Made by a program: the position numbers and the translations under genes
Shown here: one piece after another, positions 25,816 to 35,293 of the stretch
Numbering within the stretch: position 1 is the stretch's first letter
How the letters are laid out: each line of letters starts with the position of its first letter
Notes under the pieces: generated by a model
Seen by the model: only the letters and a program-made list of their open reading frames with translations
Databases searched by the model: none
What the model was told of the DNA's origin: nothing
Assembly (NCBI RefSeq): GCF_012935715.1
Contig: NZ_CP052860.1
Location: forward strand, 1,364,001-1,428,000
From: Pseudomonas sp. ADAK13
GTDB taxonomy: Bacteria > Pseudomonadota > Gammaproteobacteria > Pseudomonadales > Pseudomonadaceae
Reading direction: 5' to 3'
DNA length: 64,000 nucleotides

Positions 25816-26744
25816 ACGATCAGCCAACCCCTTCGCCGTCCGAACGTGACCAGCAAGCCCTGGACTGGTTTACCCGCCTGCGTGGGGAAAACGTGACGTT
25901 TCAGGAGCTCAATACGTTTGCGCAGTGGCGCGAAGACCCGCTGAATGCCCACGCCTACCAAAACGCGGAAACGCTATGGCAGTTGCTGGATCGCCCCACC
26001 CGGGCAGTACGCAAACCAGATCGCCGGCGTCCGATCTCCCGACGCCGAACCTACGCCACCGCTGCCTGCCTGATACTCGCCGCCGGCGCGATATGGCTGG
26101 GAACCCCGCCGATCAGCAGTTGGGGCAGTGACTACACCACCCGCACCGGGCAACAACAGGACATCACCCTGGCCGACGGCTCACACCTGCATCTGGACAG
26201 CGACAGCGCGCTCGATATCGACCTCACCTCCGATGAACGCCGGGTAAATCTGCGAAGAGGCCGTGTGTATCTGCAAGTCAGCCACGACAGTCGACCCTTT
26301 ATTGTGCAAGCCGGCGGCACTCGGATTCGGGCGTTGGGCACCGAGTTTTCCGTCGCGCATAACGACAAGTCGGACGAGGTCATTCTGCTGCTTGGCAGTG
26401 TGGAAGTGGCCGCCGCCGGACAACATCAAGTGCTGCAGCCGGGCGAACAGTTGCGCGTGGTGAGCGGGCAAGTTCAAGCCCCCCAAGCCGTCGACGCCGA
26501 ACGCCTGCTGGCCTGGCGAGACGGCCAGCTACGTGTGCGGGACGCACCATTGCGCGAGGTGCTTGAGGAGTTGGTGCGCTATCAAGGCGGCCATGTGATC
26601 TGGCTCGACGATAAAGTCGGGCAACGCACCATCAACGCCAGCTTCAACCTGAATCAAGTCGACAGTGCCTTGGACGCCCTGATCAGCAGCCAGAACCTGC
26701 GCACCACTGCCCTCACCCACCGAGTGTTGATCGTGCGCGGCTGA
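25812..26744 (+). CDS. FecR-family anti-sigma factor, orphaned
   Basis: 310 aa from ATG 25812. Seen: the N-terminal DUF4880-type region (DQQALDWFTRLRGE, AQWREDPLNAHAY), a membrane helix near 79-96 (TYATAACLILAAGAIWLG), the FecR periplasmic domain (ADGSHLHLDSDSALDID, RALGTEFSV), and a C-terminal STN-like segment. Such proteins carry a signal from a TonB-dependent transducer to a FecI sigma. Here the sigma gene is broken and no receptor gene follows, so this protein has probably lost its local partners. Confidence 0.9.
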   Translation: MNDQPTPSPSERDQQALDWFTRLRGENVTFQELNTFAQWREDPLNAHAYQNAETLWQLLDRPTRAVRKPDRRRPISRRRTYATAACLILAAGAIWLGTPPISSWGSDYTTRTGQQQDITLADGSHLHLDSDSALDIDLTSDERRVNLRRGRVYLQVSHDSRPFIVQAGGTRIRALGTEFSVAHNDKSDEVILLLGSVEVAAAGQHQVLQPGEQLRVVSGQVQAPQAVDAERLLAWRDGQLRVRDAPLREVLEELVRYQGGHVIWLDDKVGQRTINASFNLNQVDSALDALISSQNLRTTALTHRVLIVRG

Positions 26745-26753
26745 CTGGACGAT

Positions 26754-26814
26754 GAGCCGAATAGCTTGCACAATCGGCTCACCAAATGAGCCGAATAAGC
26801 CTTCTATTCGGCTC
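26754..26814. promoter_or_regulatory. Two tandem inverted repeats GAGCCGAAT/ATTCGGCTC upstream of Fic gene
   Basis: The first copy has arms GAGCCGAATA (26754-26763) and AATCGGCTC (26772-26780). The second has GAGCCGAATA (26788-26797) and TATTCGGCTC (26805-26814), a perfect 10-bp match with a 7-nt loop. Both are followed by ACC. They lie between fecR and the Fic gene, ending 19 nt before its likely ATG. Two equally oriented copies suggest an operator rather than a terminator. Confidence 0.6.
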
Positions 26815-26833
26815 ACCCACCGAGCACACCGCC

Positions 26834-27973
26834 ATGGATCACCCGAACCGGATCTGGCAACAACCTGACTGGCCGCACTTTCACTGGCAACCGGAGCGCC
26901 TCGCACCAGTGTTGCGCGAGTGCACGCAGGCGCAAGGAAAGTTGCTGGGTATGCTCGGTTCGGTCAGCCAGGCGCAGAGTTCGGAGAATGAACTGGATGC
27001 CTTGCTGCAAAATATCCTGACCTCCTCGGCAATCGAGGGTGAGCAACTCAACGTCGGCTCGGTACGATCTTCCCTGGCCCGTCGCCTGGGCCTTCAGCAA
27101 TTGCAGGATGGCTCCGTGAGCCGGCGCAGCGAGGGCCTGGCGGACTTGATGGTGGACGCCACACAACAGTTTGCTCAGCCGTTTACCCTAACCCGTCTAT
27201 TTAACTGGCATCGATGGTTATTTCCCGCCGAGGAAGCCCGCTTTTCCACGCACGCCTTGAACGTAGGCGCGCTAAGGGGCGATGAGCCGATGCAGGTTGT
27301 GTCGGGACGACTGGACCGACCCACTGTGCATTTCGAGGCGCCACCTCGCCAAGGGCTGGCGCAGTCGCTGGGCGATTTCATCGAATGGTTTGAAGCCAGC
27401 CGGAATCATGCGGCCCTCGACCCATTGCTGCGCGCAGGCCTCGCGCATTTCTGGTTCGTCACACTGCATCCCTTCGATGATGGTAACGGTCGTCTGACGC
27501 GGGCGATTACTGACCTCGCGCTCGCCCAGGCAGAGAACCAGGCGATCCGCTTCTACGCGATGTCGGCGAGCATCCTTGAAGACCGGGCGGGCTATTACCG
27601 CGCACTGGAAACCAGTCAAAAAGCCACGCTGGATGTCACCGGTTGGCTTGAGTGGTTCCTGCAAACCCTGCTTCGTAGCCTGCAGCAGGCCATGGCGCGA
27701 ATTGACCGGGTGCTGGGCAAAAGTCGCTTCTGGCAACGGCATCGGGACCACGCACTAAGCGCTGAACAGACCAAAGTCTTGAATCGCCTGCTCGACGGCG
27801 GCGACAAGGGCTTTGAGCACGGGATCAGCGCCGCCCAGTATCAGGCCGTGGCCAAAGTGTCCAAGGCCACGGCGACTCGACATCTGGCCGACCTTCTGGA
27901 AAAAAACTGCCTGGTTCGGTTACCCGGCGGCGGCCGTAGTACCCGTTACCAAATCAATACCCAAGGTGACTGA
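26834..27973 (+). CDS. Fic family protein with DUF4172 N-terminal domain
   Basis: 379 aa from ATG 26834; an in-frame start at 26786 lies inside the inverted repeat and is less likely. The N-terminus IWQQPDWPHFHW is typical of DUF4172. Seen: inhibitory motif SSAIEG (residues 64-69) and catalytic HPFDDGNGR with His212, both intact, so a regulated AMP transferase is expected. The C-terminus (AKVSKATATRHLADLLEK) is a helix-turn-helix that could bind the repeats just upstream. It is unrelated in detail to the Fic protein at 9336. Confidence 0.92.
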   Translation: MDHPNRIWQQPDWPHFHWQPERLAPVLRECTQAQGKLLGMLGSVSQAQSSENELDALLQNILTSSAIEGEQLNVGSVRSSLARRLGLQQLQDGSVSRRSEGLADLMVDATQQFAQPFTLTRLFNWHRWLFPAEEARFSTHALNVGALRGDEPMQVVSGRLDRPTVHFEAPPRQGLAQSLGDFIEWFEASRNHAALDPLLRAGLAHFWFVTLHPFDDGNGRLTRAITDLALAQAENQAIRFYAMSASILEDRAGYYRALETSQKATLDVTGWLEWFLQTLLRSLQQAMARIDRVLGKSRFWQRHRDHALSAEQTKVLNRLLDGGDKGFEHGISAAQYQAVAKVSKATATRHLADLLEKNCLVRLPGGGRSTRYQINTQGD

Positions 27974-28061
27974 TTTACAAGGCAATCCCGCCCACTCATT
28001 TGCCCCAATCCCCCATGTCTGCTAGTGTCGCGCCGGTTTACCGTCTACCGGAATAGCCGCC

Positions 28062-28304
28062 ATGGCCCGCAAAAAAGTTGCACTCGATTTCGAACAATCC
28101 CTCGCCGACCTGCAAGCTCTGGTCGAGCGTATGGAGAACGGCGAGTTGTCGCTGGAAGACTCGTTGACCGCATTCGAGCAAGGCATCGGCCTGACCCGCG
28201 ACTGCCAGAGCGCCCTGGCGCAGGCGGAGCAGAAGGTCCAGGTGTTGCTGGAACGCGACGGGGAGCTGGCGGAAGAACCTTTCGATGCGGAACAGCCTGA
28301 ATGA
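28062..28304 (+). CDS. xseB: Exodeoxyribonuclease VII small subunit
   Basis: 80 aa, usual length. Seen: the [20 protein letters not shown] core and [11 protein letters not shown], conserved in XseB. It partners XseA to degrade single-stranded DNA in the cytoplasm. It overlaps ispA by 4 nt (ATGA) and opens the conserved xseB-ispA-dxs cluster, which marks the return to core genome after the accessory region. Confidence 0.96.
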   Translation: MARKKVALDFEQSLADLQALVERMENGELSLEDSLTAFEQGIGLTRDCQSALAQAEQKVQVLLERDGELAEEPFDAEQPE

Positions 28305-29188
28305 TCGACGCTTATCAGGCCGGCAGCCAGGCCCGGGTCAATGCTGCGCTGGAACCACTGTTTGTTGCGCCTACCCCTGAATTGGCCCGCCTGTATGAGG
28401 CCATGCGCTATAGCGTGATGAACGGCGGCAAGCGCGTGCGCCCGTTGCTCGCCTATGCGGCCTGTGAAGCCCTCGGCGCTCAGGCGGAGGAAGCCAACGG
28501 CGCCGCCTGTGCGGTGGAGCTGATTCACGCTTATTCCCTGGTGCACGACGATTTGCCGGCGATGGACGACGACGATCTGCGTCGCGGCCAGCCCACCACT
28601 CATAAAGCCTTCGATGAAGCCTGCGCGATTCTCGCCGGTGACGGCCTGCAAAGCCTGGCGTTCAGCGCTCTGCTGGACCCGCGCCTGAGCAGCGTCAACG
28701 CCGAGATCCGCTTGCGCATGGTCACCGCGCTGGCCTTGGCGGCAGGCCCGGCCGGGATGGTCGGCGGCCAGGCGATTGACTTGGGTTCGGTCGGTTTGAA
28801 GCTCGATCAGCAAGCCCTGGAATACATGCACCGCCACAAGACCGGCGCGCTGATCGAGGCCGCCGTGCACCTGGGCGCCCTCGCCAGTGGCCGTGCCGAA
28901 GCGGCGCAACTGGCGGCCTTGCAGACCTACGCGCGGGCCATCGGCCTGGCGTTCCAGGTGCAGGACGATATTCTCGACGTTGAAAGCGATACCGCGACCC
29001 TCGGCAAACGCCAGGGTGCCGATATCGCACGGGACAAGCCGACTTATCCTTCGCTGCTCGGCCTGGAAGCCGCCAAGGCCTACGCCCTGGAGCTGCGGGA
29101 CCAGGCACTCGATGCCCTGCGACCTTTCGACGCGGCTGCCGAGCCACTGCGTGACCTGGCGCGGTATATCGTCGAACGCCGCCACTGA
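28301..29188 (+). CDS. ispA: (2E,6E)-farnesyl diphosphate synthase
   Basis: 295 aa. Condenses isopentenyl diphosphate with dimethylallyl and geranyl diphosphate to make farnesyl diphosphate for quinones and cell-wall carrier lipids. Seen: NGGKRVRP near 44-51, the first aspartate-rich motif [10 protein letters not shown] (Asp83-Asp84), and the second, DDILD (Asp222-Asp226). It is coupled to xseB and sits 110 nt before dxs, so precursor and chain-building enzymes are expressed together. Confidence 0.97.
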   Translation: MIDAYQAGSQARVNAALEPLFVAPTPELARLYEAMRYSVMNGGKRVRPLLAYAACEALGAQAEEANGAACAVELIHAYSLVHDDLPAMDDDDLRRGQPTTHKAFDEACAILAGDGLQSLAFSALLDPRLSSVNAEIRLRMVTALALAAGPAGMVGGQAIDLGSVGLKLDQQALEYMHRHKTGALIEAAVHLGALASGRAEAAQLAALQTYARAIGLAFQVQDDILDVESDTATLGKRQGADIARDKPTYPSLLGLEAAKAYALELRDQALDALRPFDAAAEPLRDLARYIVERRH

Positions 29189-29298
29189 CAGCACCGGCCT
29201 TTTCCACCGCATATCAGCCAAGTTCGGCGCTCTGCGTGGGCAGTTTGCGATGCTTGAGGTAAACTGCCGCCTCTTCTATACCTATAACGATTCGCCTG

Positions 29299-31197
29299 AT
29301 GCCCACGACGTTCCAAGAGATTCCCCGCAAGCGCCCGGCCACGCCCCTGCTGGACCGTGCCAACACGCCAGCCGGCCTGCGCCGCCTGGGTGAAGCCGAG
29401 CTGGAAACCCTGGCCGATGAGTTGCGCCTGGAATTGCTCTACACGGTCGGCCAGACCGGTGGGCATTTCGGTGCCGGCCTGGGCGTCATCGAGCTGACCA
29501 TTGCGCTGCATTACGTGTTCGACACCCCGGACGACCGGCTGGTGTGGGACGTGGGTCATCAGGCCTATCCGCACAAGATCCTCACCGGACGCCGCGAGCG
29601 CATGGCCACCCTGCGCCAGAAGGACGGCATCGCCGCCTTCCCGCGCCGCTCCGAGAGCGAGTACGACACCTTTGGCGTCGGCCACTCCAGCACCTCCATC
29701 AGCGCAGCGCTGGGCATGGCCATTGCCGCCCGCCTGCAGAACAGCGATCGCAAGGCGATTGCGGTGATCGGTGATGGCGCGTTGACCGCCGGCATGGCCT
29801 TCGAGGCGCTGAACCATGCGCCGGAAGTGGACGCCAACATGCTGGTGATCCTCAACGACAACGACATGTCGATTTCGCGCAATGTCGGTGGCCTGTCGAA
29901 TTACCTGGCAAAAATCCTCTCCAGCCGCACTTACGCCAGCATGCGTGAAGGCAGCAAGAAGGTGCTCTCGCGTCTGCCCGGCGCGTGGGAAATTGCCCGT
30001 CGTACCGAAGAATATGCCAAGGGCATGCTGGTTCCCGGCACCCTGTTCGAAGAGCTGGGCTGGAACTACATCGGCCCGATCGACGGCCACGACTTGCCGA
30101 CCCTGATTGCCACCCTGCGCAACATGCGTGACCTCAAGGGCCCGCAGTTCCTGCACATCGTCACCAAGAAAGGCAAAGGCTTCGCCCCGGCGGAAGTTGA
30201 CCCGATTGGTTACCACGCGATCACCAAGCTTGAACCGCTGAACGCCCCGGCCGCCGCGCCGAAGAAGCCCAGCGGGCCAAAGTATTCCGGTGTGTTTGGC
30301 GAATGGCTGTGCGACATGGCCGCCGCCGACCCGCGCCTGGTGGGCATCACCCCGGCGATGAAGGAAGGTTCCGACCTGGTGGCGTTCAGCGAGCGTTTCC
30401 CGCTGCGCTATTTCGACGTAGCCATCGCAGAACAGCACGCGGTGACCTTCGCCGCCGGTATGGCCTGTGAAGGCGCCAAGCCGGTGGTAGCGATCTATTC
30501 CACGTTCTTGCAACGCGGTTATGACCAATTGATTCATGACGTCGCGGTGCAAAACCTCGACGTGTTGTTCGCCATCGACCGTGCCGGCCTGGTGGGCGAA
30601 GACGGCCCGACCCACGCCGGCAGCTTCGACCTGTCGTACTTGCGTTGCATCCCCGGCATGCTGGTGATGACCCCGAGTGACGAGAACGAACTGCGCAAGA
30701 TGCTCAGCACCGGCCACCTGTACAACGGCCCGGCGGCTGTGCGTTACCCGCGCGGCAACGGCCCGAATGCGGTGATCGAGAAAGACCTTGAGCCTATCGA
30801 AATCGGCAAGGGCATTGTCCGTCGCCAGGGCAGCGGCGTTGCCTTGCTGGTGTTCGGCGTGCAACTGGCCGAAGCCTTGAAAGTGGCCGAGAAGATCGAC
30901 GCCACCGTGGTGGACATGCGTTTCGTCAAACCGCTGGACGAAGCCCTGGTGCGCGAGATCGCTGGCAGTCATGAACTGCTGGTGACCGTCGAAGAAAACG
31001 CCATCATGGGCGGTGCCGGTGCGGCAGTCAGTGAGTTCCTGGCGCGGGAGAACATCCTCAAGTCGGTGCTGCACCTGGGCTTGCCGGATGTGTATGTCGA
31101 GCACGCCAAGCCTGCGCAGATGCTGGCCGAATGCGGGCTGGATGAAGCGGGGATTGAAGCTTCGGTTCGTCAGCGCATGGCACTCTTGAACCTGTAA
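29299..31197 (+). CDS. dxs: 1-deoxy-D-xylulose-5-phosphate synthase
   Basis: 632 aa, normal length. Joins pyruvate and glyceraldehyde-3-phosphate with thiamine diphosphate as cofactor, the first step of the MEP isoprenoid path; the product also feeds thiamine and pyridoxal synthesis. Seen: GGHFGAGLG, the cofactor motif [11 protein letters not shown] with NDN about 30 residues on (158-189), and the transketolase-like C-terminal half ([27 protein letters not shown]). It is the third gene of the xseB-ispA-dxs run; a REP doublet follows the stop. Confidence 0.98.
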   Translation: MPTTFQEIPRKRPATPLLDRANTPAGLRRLGEAELETLADELRLELLYTVGQTGGHFGAGLGVIELTIALHYVFDTPDDRLVWDVGHQAYPHKILTGRRERMATLRQKDGIAAFPRRSESEYDTFGVGHSSTSISAALGMAIAARLQNSDRKAIAVIGDGALTAGMAFEALNHAPEVDANMLVILNDNDMSISRNVGGLSNYLAKILSSRTYASMREGSKKVLSRLPGAWEIARRTEEYAKGMLVPGTLFEELGWNYIGPIDGHDLPTLIATLRNMRDLKGPQFLHIVTKKGKGFAPAEVDPIGYHAITKLEPLNAPAAAPKKPSGPKYSGVFGEWLCDMAAADPRLVGITPAMKEGSDLVAFSERFPLRYFDVAIAEQHAVTFAAGMACEGAKPVVAIYSTFLQRGYDQLIHDVAVQNLDVLFAIDRAGLVGEDGPTHAGSFDLSYLRCIPGMLVMTPSDENELRKMLSTGHLYNGPAAVRYPRGNGPNAVIEKDLEPIEIGKGIVRRQGSGVALLVFGVQLAEALKVAEKIDATVVDMRFVKPLDEALVREIAGSHELLVTVEENAIMGGAGAAVSEFLARENILKSVLHLGLPDVYVEHAKPAQMLAECGLDEAGIEASVRQRMALLNL

Positions 31198-31208
31198 ACA
31201 ACAATCAA

Positions 31209-31298
31209 ATGTGGGAGCTGGCTTGCCTGCGATAGCATCACCTCGGTGTTACTGACAAACCGAGGTGCCTGCATCGCAGGCAAGCCAGCTCCCACATT
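31209..31298. repeat. REP doublet (REPIN) between dxs and btuB
   Basis: TGTGGGAGCTGGCTTGCCTG opens the left arm and its reverse complement closes the right arm. The central part also folds (CACCTCGGT/ACCGAGGTG). This is a typical Pseudomonas REPIN. It fills most of the 134-nt dxs-btuB gap and may stabilise or end the dxs transcript. Confidence 0.9.
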
Positions 31299-31331
31299 GG
31301 TTTTGTATTGGCTTAACGCTACGGACAGCCC

Positions 31332-33227
31332 ATGAATCGCCTGCGCTTTGCCCTGCCCCTTCTTCTGCTCCCCGCCACCGACCTGCTCGCCGACAGCTTT
31401 GAACGCGACGACGCCCTGAAGCTGCCCGACGTGGTGATCAGCGCCAACCGCCAGGTCCAGGCGCGCAACGATAGCAGTGCCGCCAACACCGTCTTCACCC
31501 GCGACGACATCGACCGCCTGCAGCCCACCAGCGTGAGCGACCTGCTCAGCCGCGTGCCCGGTGTGCAGGTGGCGCAAAGCGGAGGGCGCGGCAGCCAGAC
31601 GAACGTCTACATTCGCGGCACTTCGACCGCCCAGAGTCTGGTGCTGGTGGACGGCCAGCGCATCAGCAGTTCCACCAGCGGCACCAGCAACCTGCAATAC
31701 CTGAATATCCAGCAGGTTGAGCGCGTGGAAGTGCTGCGCGGTTCGCGCTCGGTGATCTACGGCAGCGATGCCATTGGCGGGGTGATCCAGATCTTTACCC
31801 GGCGCAATACCGAGCCTGGCGTACAACCCCGGCTGCATGTGGGATTCGGCAGCAACCAGACGTGGGAACGCAGCCTCGGCCTGTCCGGCGGCGACGAACA
31901 AACCCGCTTCAACCTGGGCGCCAGCCTGGATGACACGGCCGGGATCGATCGCACGCACACCTCCTACCCCAGCGATCGCGACCATGATGCCTATCGCAAT
32001 CAGGCTATCAGTTTCAGCCTGAGCCATGCCTTCAACGATGACCTGGAAGCAGGCGTGAACGTGTTGGATAACCGCGGCAAAAGCGAATTCGATAGCCCGT
32101 TCGGCCGCTTTGATACGACGACCTACCAAAGCTTCCAGCAGCAGCCCTACACCGACTTCACCGTGAGCAGCGTCAGCAGCTATATCGACGCCCTCATCAA
32201 TGACGTGTGGAAGTCTCGGCTGGAAGCAGGCCACAGCGAAAACCGCGAAAAGACCCTGGACAAGCTCAGCACCGAACGCAGCGTGTTCAACACCTACCGC
32301 AATTCGCTGAACTGGCAGAACGACCTGACGCTGAACGACCAGAACAGCCTGATCCTGGGTGGCGACTGGTACGAGGACCAGGTCAACAGCAGCGCCCACC
32401 TGAATGAAGACAGTCGCTGGAACCGCGCTGCGTTTATCCAGCACCGCTTCCAGGCGCAATCCTTCTCCACCGAACTGGGCCTGCGCCGCGACGATAACCA
32501 GCAATTTGGCGGCCACAACAGCTGGAGCGGCACGTTCACGCTGCCGCTGAACCCGGACAATGATCTGTTGCTGAGCTACAGCGAGGGCTTCCGGGCGCCG
32601 ACGTTCAATGACCTTTACTACCCGGACGACAGCTACGGGATAAACAGCAACCCGAACCTGAAACCCGAAACCTCGAAAAGCTACGAAGTGCAGTGGCGCA
32701 GCCAGCTCAGCGACACCAGCCGACTCGAAGCCTCGCTGTACCGCACCGACATTCAGGACGCGATCGTGTTCGCCAGCGGCGGTCCACAAAACGTCAGCTC
32801 AGCACGCATCAACGGCTTCGAAGCGGCGCTCAAGCAAGAGCTGTTCGGTTGGCAAAGCAGCCTGGGCATCGCCCTGATCGACCCACGGGACCGCGACACC
32901 GGGCGCACATTGGCGCGTCGAGCAAGGCGCACCGTGAGCCTGGACCTGGATCGCCAATTCGACCGGTTCAGCGTCGGCGCCAGTTGGCAGGCGGTGAGCA
33001 GCAGCTACGACGATCCGGCGAACCAGCAACGCCTGGGCGGGTATGGCTTGCTCGGTCTACGGAGCAGTTGGGCGGTGAATCACGAAATCACCCTGGAAAT
33101 GAAGCTCGATAACCTGCTGAACAAGGGCTACAGCCGGGCGCTGTATCAGTACCAAGGCCAGCAATATGGCTATCGGGAAGAAGGCCGGGCGTTGATGTTC
33201 GGGGTGACCTGGACGCCAGAACTCTAA
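31332..33227 (+). CDS. btuB: TonB-dependent vitamin B12 receptor BtuB
   Basis: 631 aa. An outer-membrane barrel that takes up cobalamin using TonB energy. Seen: signal peptide ending near LLLLPATDLLA, a TonB-box-like LPDVVISANR, the plug domain (LLSRVPGVQV, NVYIRGT, VEVLRGSRSVIYGSDAIGGV), and a 22-strand-type barrel with the SEGFRAPTFNDLY motif. It is convergent with btuF. No cobalamin riboswitch fits upstream because the gap is filled by a REP doublet. Confidence 0.93.
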   Translation: MNRLRFALPLLLLPATDLLADSFERDDALKLPDVVISANRQVQARNDSSAANTVFTRDDIDRLQPTSVSDLLSRVPGVQVAQSGGRGSQTNVYIRGTSTAQSLVLVDGQRISSSTSGTSNLQYLNIQQVERVEVLRGSRSVIYGSDAIGGVIQIFTRRNTEPGVQPRLHVGFGSNQTWERSLGLSGGDEQTRFNLGASLDDTAGIDRTHTSYPSDRDHDAYRNQAISFSLSHAFNDDLEAGVNVLDNRGKSEFDSPFGRFDTTTYQSFQQQPYTDFTVSSVSSYIDALINDVWKSRLEAGHSENREKTLDKLSTERSVFNTYRNSLNWQNDLTLNDQNSLILGGDWYEDQVNSSAHLNEDSRWNRAAFIQHRFQAQSFSTELGLRRDDNQQFGGHNSWSGTFTLPLNPDNDLLLSYSEGFRAPTFNDLYYPDDSYGINSNPNLKPETSKSYEVQWRSQLSDTSRLEASLYRTDIQDAIVFASGGPQNVSSARINGFEAALKQELFGWQSSLGIALIDPRDRDTGRTLARRARRTVSLDLDRQFDRFSVGASWQAVSSSYDDPANQQRLGGYGLLGLRSSWAVNHEITLEMKLDNLLNKGYSRALYQYQGQQYGYREEGRALMFGVTWTPEL

Positions 33228-33244
33228 GTCGTCTGCACCGGCCC

Positions 33245-33328
33245 CATCGCGGGCAAGCCCGGCTCCCACATTTGACCGCGTCGCATGAATGAACTCGGTC
33301 AAATGTGGGAGCTGGCTTGCCTGCGATA
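33245..33328. repeat. REP doublet between btuB and btuF
   Basis: A left arm CATCGCGGGCAAGCCCGGCT and a right arm AGCTGGCTTGCCTGCGATAG flank about 35 nt. It separates the convergent btuB and btuF genes, only 7 nt from the btuF stop, and could act as a transcript end for both. Confidence 0.88.
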
Positions 33329-33334
33329 GCGGTC

Positions 33335-34132
33335 TCACAGCCCCGGCGCAATCACCTGACACAACCGCGCCACCGCCTCCAGCATCTGCCCGCTGGGCCG
33401 TTCCAGGCCCTTGTCCGGCACCACCAGCAAACGCCCGGCAGCCACAGCTGCCACTTGGGGCCAGGCCTTCCAGGCATCCAGTTGCGCTTGATCGCCCGCC
33501 AGAATCACCTCGGGATTGCGCTGCAACACTGACTCGATGCTGACCTGCGGCGCCGGCAGCTTGAGATCATCGAACACATTGCGCGCCCCGCACACACCCA
33601 ACGCATCGCTGATGATCTGCCCGCCGCCCACGGTGTACAGCGGCTGGTTCCACACCTGATAAAACACTCGCAACGGCTCGGCCCGGTGATAGCGCGAGCG
33701 CAACTCGGCCAAGCGCTGACGCAACTGCGCGGCCAGTTGCCGGCCGGCGTCAGCCCGCCCGAGTTGCCGGGCAATGGTTTCGACTTGTGAAGTGAGTTGT
33801 TCGAGGCTGTGGGGTTCGGCGACAAACACCGGGATGTTCAGGCGTTGAAGCTGTTCACGCTGGGCCGGGCCGACGCCGCCGGGCCACAGCAGGATCAAAT
33901 CCGGGTTGAGGCTGAGCAGGCGCTCCATGTCCAACTGCCCGTAATTCCCAACCGACGGCACCTTCGCCAACGCCTGTGGCCGCTCGCCGCCATCCAGTAC
34001 GCCCACCAGCAAATCGGCGGCACCCAGTTCAACGACGATTTCAGACAACGACGGTGCAAGGCTCACAACCCGCTCAACCGCCACAGCCTGGGCCGCGACC
34101 ACCAGCAGCCACACCGCCAGCCAGGCGCGCAT
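33335..34132 (-). CDS. btuF: Periplasmic cobalamin-binding protein BtuF-like
   Basis: 265 aa from ATG 34132, sharing one base with the previous stop; a TTG at 34135 is an alternative. Seen: signal peptide (WLAVWLLVVAAQAVA), the RVVSLAPSLSEIVVELGAAD opening and the PSVGNYGQLDMERLL segment typical of class III solute-binding proteins for cobalamin or siderophores. The neighbouring btuB supports cobalamin. The BtuCD transporter is not in the window. Confidence 0.88.
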   Translation of the reverse strand: MRAWLAVWLLVVAAQAVAVERVVSLAPSLSEIVVELGAADLLVGVLDGGERPQALAKVPSVGNYGQLDMERLLSLNPDLILLWPGGVGPAQREQLQRLNIPVFVAEPHSLEQLTSQVETIARQLGRADAGRQLAAQLRQRLAELRSRYHRAEPLRVFYQVWNQPLYTVGGGQIISDALGVCGARNVFDDLKLPAPQVSIESVLQRNPEVILAGDQAQLDAWKAWPQVAAVAAGRLLVVPDKGLERPSGQMLEAVARLCQVIAPGL

Positions 34133-34551
34133 CAACCCAACTGACGCGGGATGCGATAGAGGTAGAACAGCACCAGGGTCGACAGCGCCAGCAGAAACAG
34201 CGGCACCGCCTCCAGCCCGACAAACACCGCCAGCGCGCCGACCCAGGCCGGCAGCGCGGCCACCAGCAACGCCACGCGGCGACGGGCCGCGAGGGTGATC
34301 CAGGCAGCCGGTTCTTCGGGGGTATCGAGGGCTTTTTCGGTGGCGATCAGCGCGTGTTTATAGCCATGGAAGTAACGCAGGCTGACAAACATCGAGGCCA
34401 CGCCGGCGATAAAAAACGGCATCGCCAGCACTGGCAGCAAGGGCTCGGCCTTGCCAAACACCAGGTTGACCACAAACAACGGCGCCAGCGCCAACGCCAG
34501 GTATTGCCACCAGTTAAACGACAGTCGCCGCTTGACCTGGCCGCGCGTCAC
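34132..34551 (-). CDS. Hypothetical inner-membrane protein
   Basis: 139 aa, GTG start overlapping the ribA stop (GTGA). About four membrane helices in two pairs ([78 protein letters not shown]). I recognise no family. It lies between ribA and btuF on the same strand and is probably cotranscribed. Confidence 0.85.
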   Translation of the reverse strand: MTRGQVKRRLSFNWWQYLALALAPLFVVNLVFGKAEPLLPVLAMPFFIAGVASMFVSLRYFHGYKHALIATEKALDTPEEPAAWITLAARRRVALLVAALPAWVGALAVFVGLEAVPLFLLALSTLVLFYLYRIPRQLG

Positions 34552-35165
34552 GCCCGGTCGGCCTCGCCCTGGTGCTCGTTGCCCATCATGTGGTCGAGCT
34601 TGCTGGCCTTGGTGGCCAGGTAGAGTTTGTTGTGCGGGTTGTGGCCGGTGTGCAGCGGCACGCGCTCGGCGACGGTGATACCCATGTCGGTCAAGGCTTT
34701 GACCTTGCGTGGGTTGTTGGTCATCAGGCGCAGGGATTTGACCCCCAGGTGCTGAAGCATCGGCAGGCAGATCGCGTAATCGCGCTGGTCGGCAGCGAAG
34801 CCCAGGCGCTCGTTGGCTTCGACGGTGTCGGCCCCGCCATCTTGCAGCTCATAAGCGCGGATCTTGTTCAGCAGGCCAATGCCACGGCCTTCCTGACGCA
34901 GGTACAACAACACGCCACGGCCTTCGCGGGCGATGGCCTGCAAGGCGGCTTCCAGTTGCGAACCGCAGTCACAACGCTGGCTGAACAGGGCATCGCCGGT
35001 CAGGCATTCGGAGTGCACGCGGCCGAGGACCGGGGCGCCGTCCGCCACGTCACCGAGGCTGAGAACAACGTGTTCGCGCCCGGTGGCTTCTTCAAGAAAG
35101 CCATTCATGGTGAACGTGGCAAAAGGGGTTGGCAGCTTGGAAGCGGCGACGAAAACGACGGGCAC
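34548..35165 (-). CDS. ribA: GTP cyclohydrolase II
   Basis: 205 aa, GTG start with AGGAG upstream on the minus strand. Opens the GTP ring in the first step of riboflavin synthesis. Seen: [20 protein letters not shown], which carries the three zinc cysteines, then [20 protein letters not shown] with the catalytic Arg/Tyr region and TNNPRKV. All key residues are present, unlike in the RibA-like half of the ribBA gene at 37330, so this gene supplies the activity. Confidence 0.97.
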   Translation of the reverse strand: MPVVFVAASKLPTPFATFTMNGFLEEATGREHVVLSLGDVADGAPVLGRVHSECLTGDALFSQRCDCGSQLEAALQAIAREGRGVLLYLRQEGRGIGLLNKIRAYELQDGGADTVEANERLGFAADQRDYAICLPMLQHLGVKSLRLMTNNPRKVKALTDMGITVAERVPLHTGHNPHNKLYLATKASKLDHMMGNEHQGEADRA

Positions 35166-35293
35166 CTTGTGCTCCTGATTTCAGATTTCACAGGGGAGGG
35201 ATTGTAACAGTAGGTTCCTACAGACGCTTAAGCTGAATTATCGCTGATAAAGATCAATAGGTTCGATTGGCCTTCAGCTTGGTTCTATGCCTT

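Noticed and set aside
29080..31104. Long minus-strand frame (674 codons) opposite dxs
   Set aside because: dxs is certain; the antisense frame is His/Gln/Ala-rich with no recognisable fold.
31198..31331. Cobalamin riboswitch before btuB
   Set aside because: The 134-nt gap is almost wholly a REP doublet; no B12 box was recognised.
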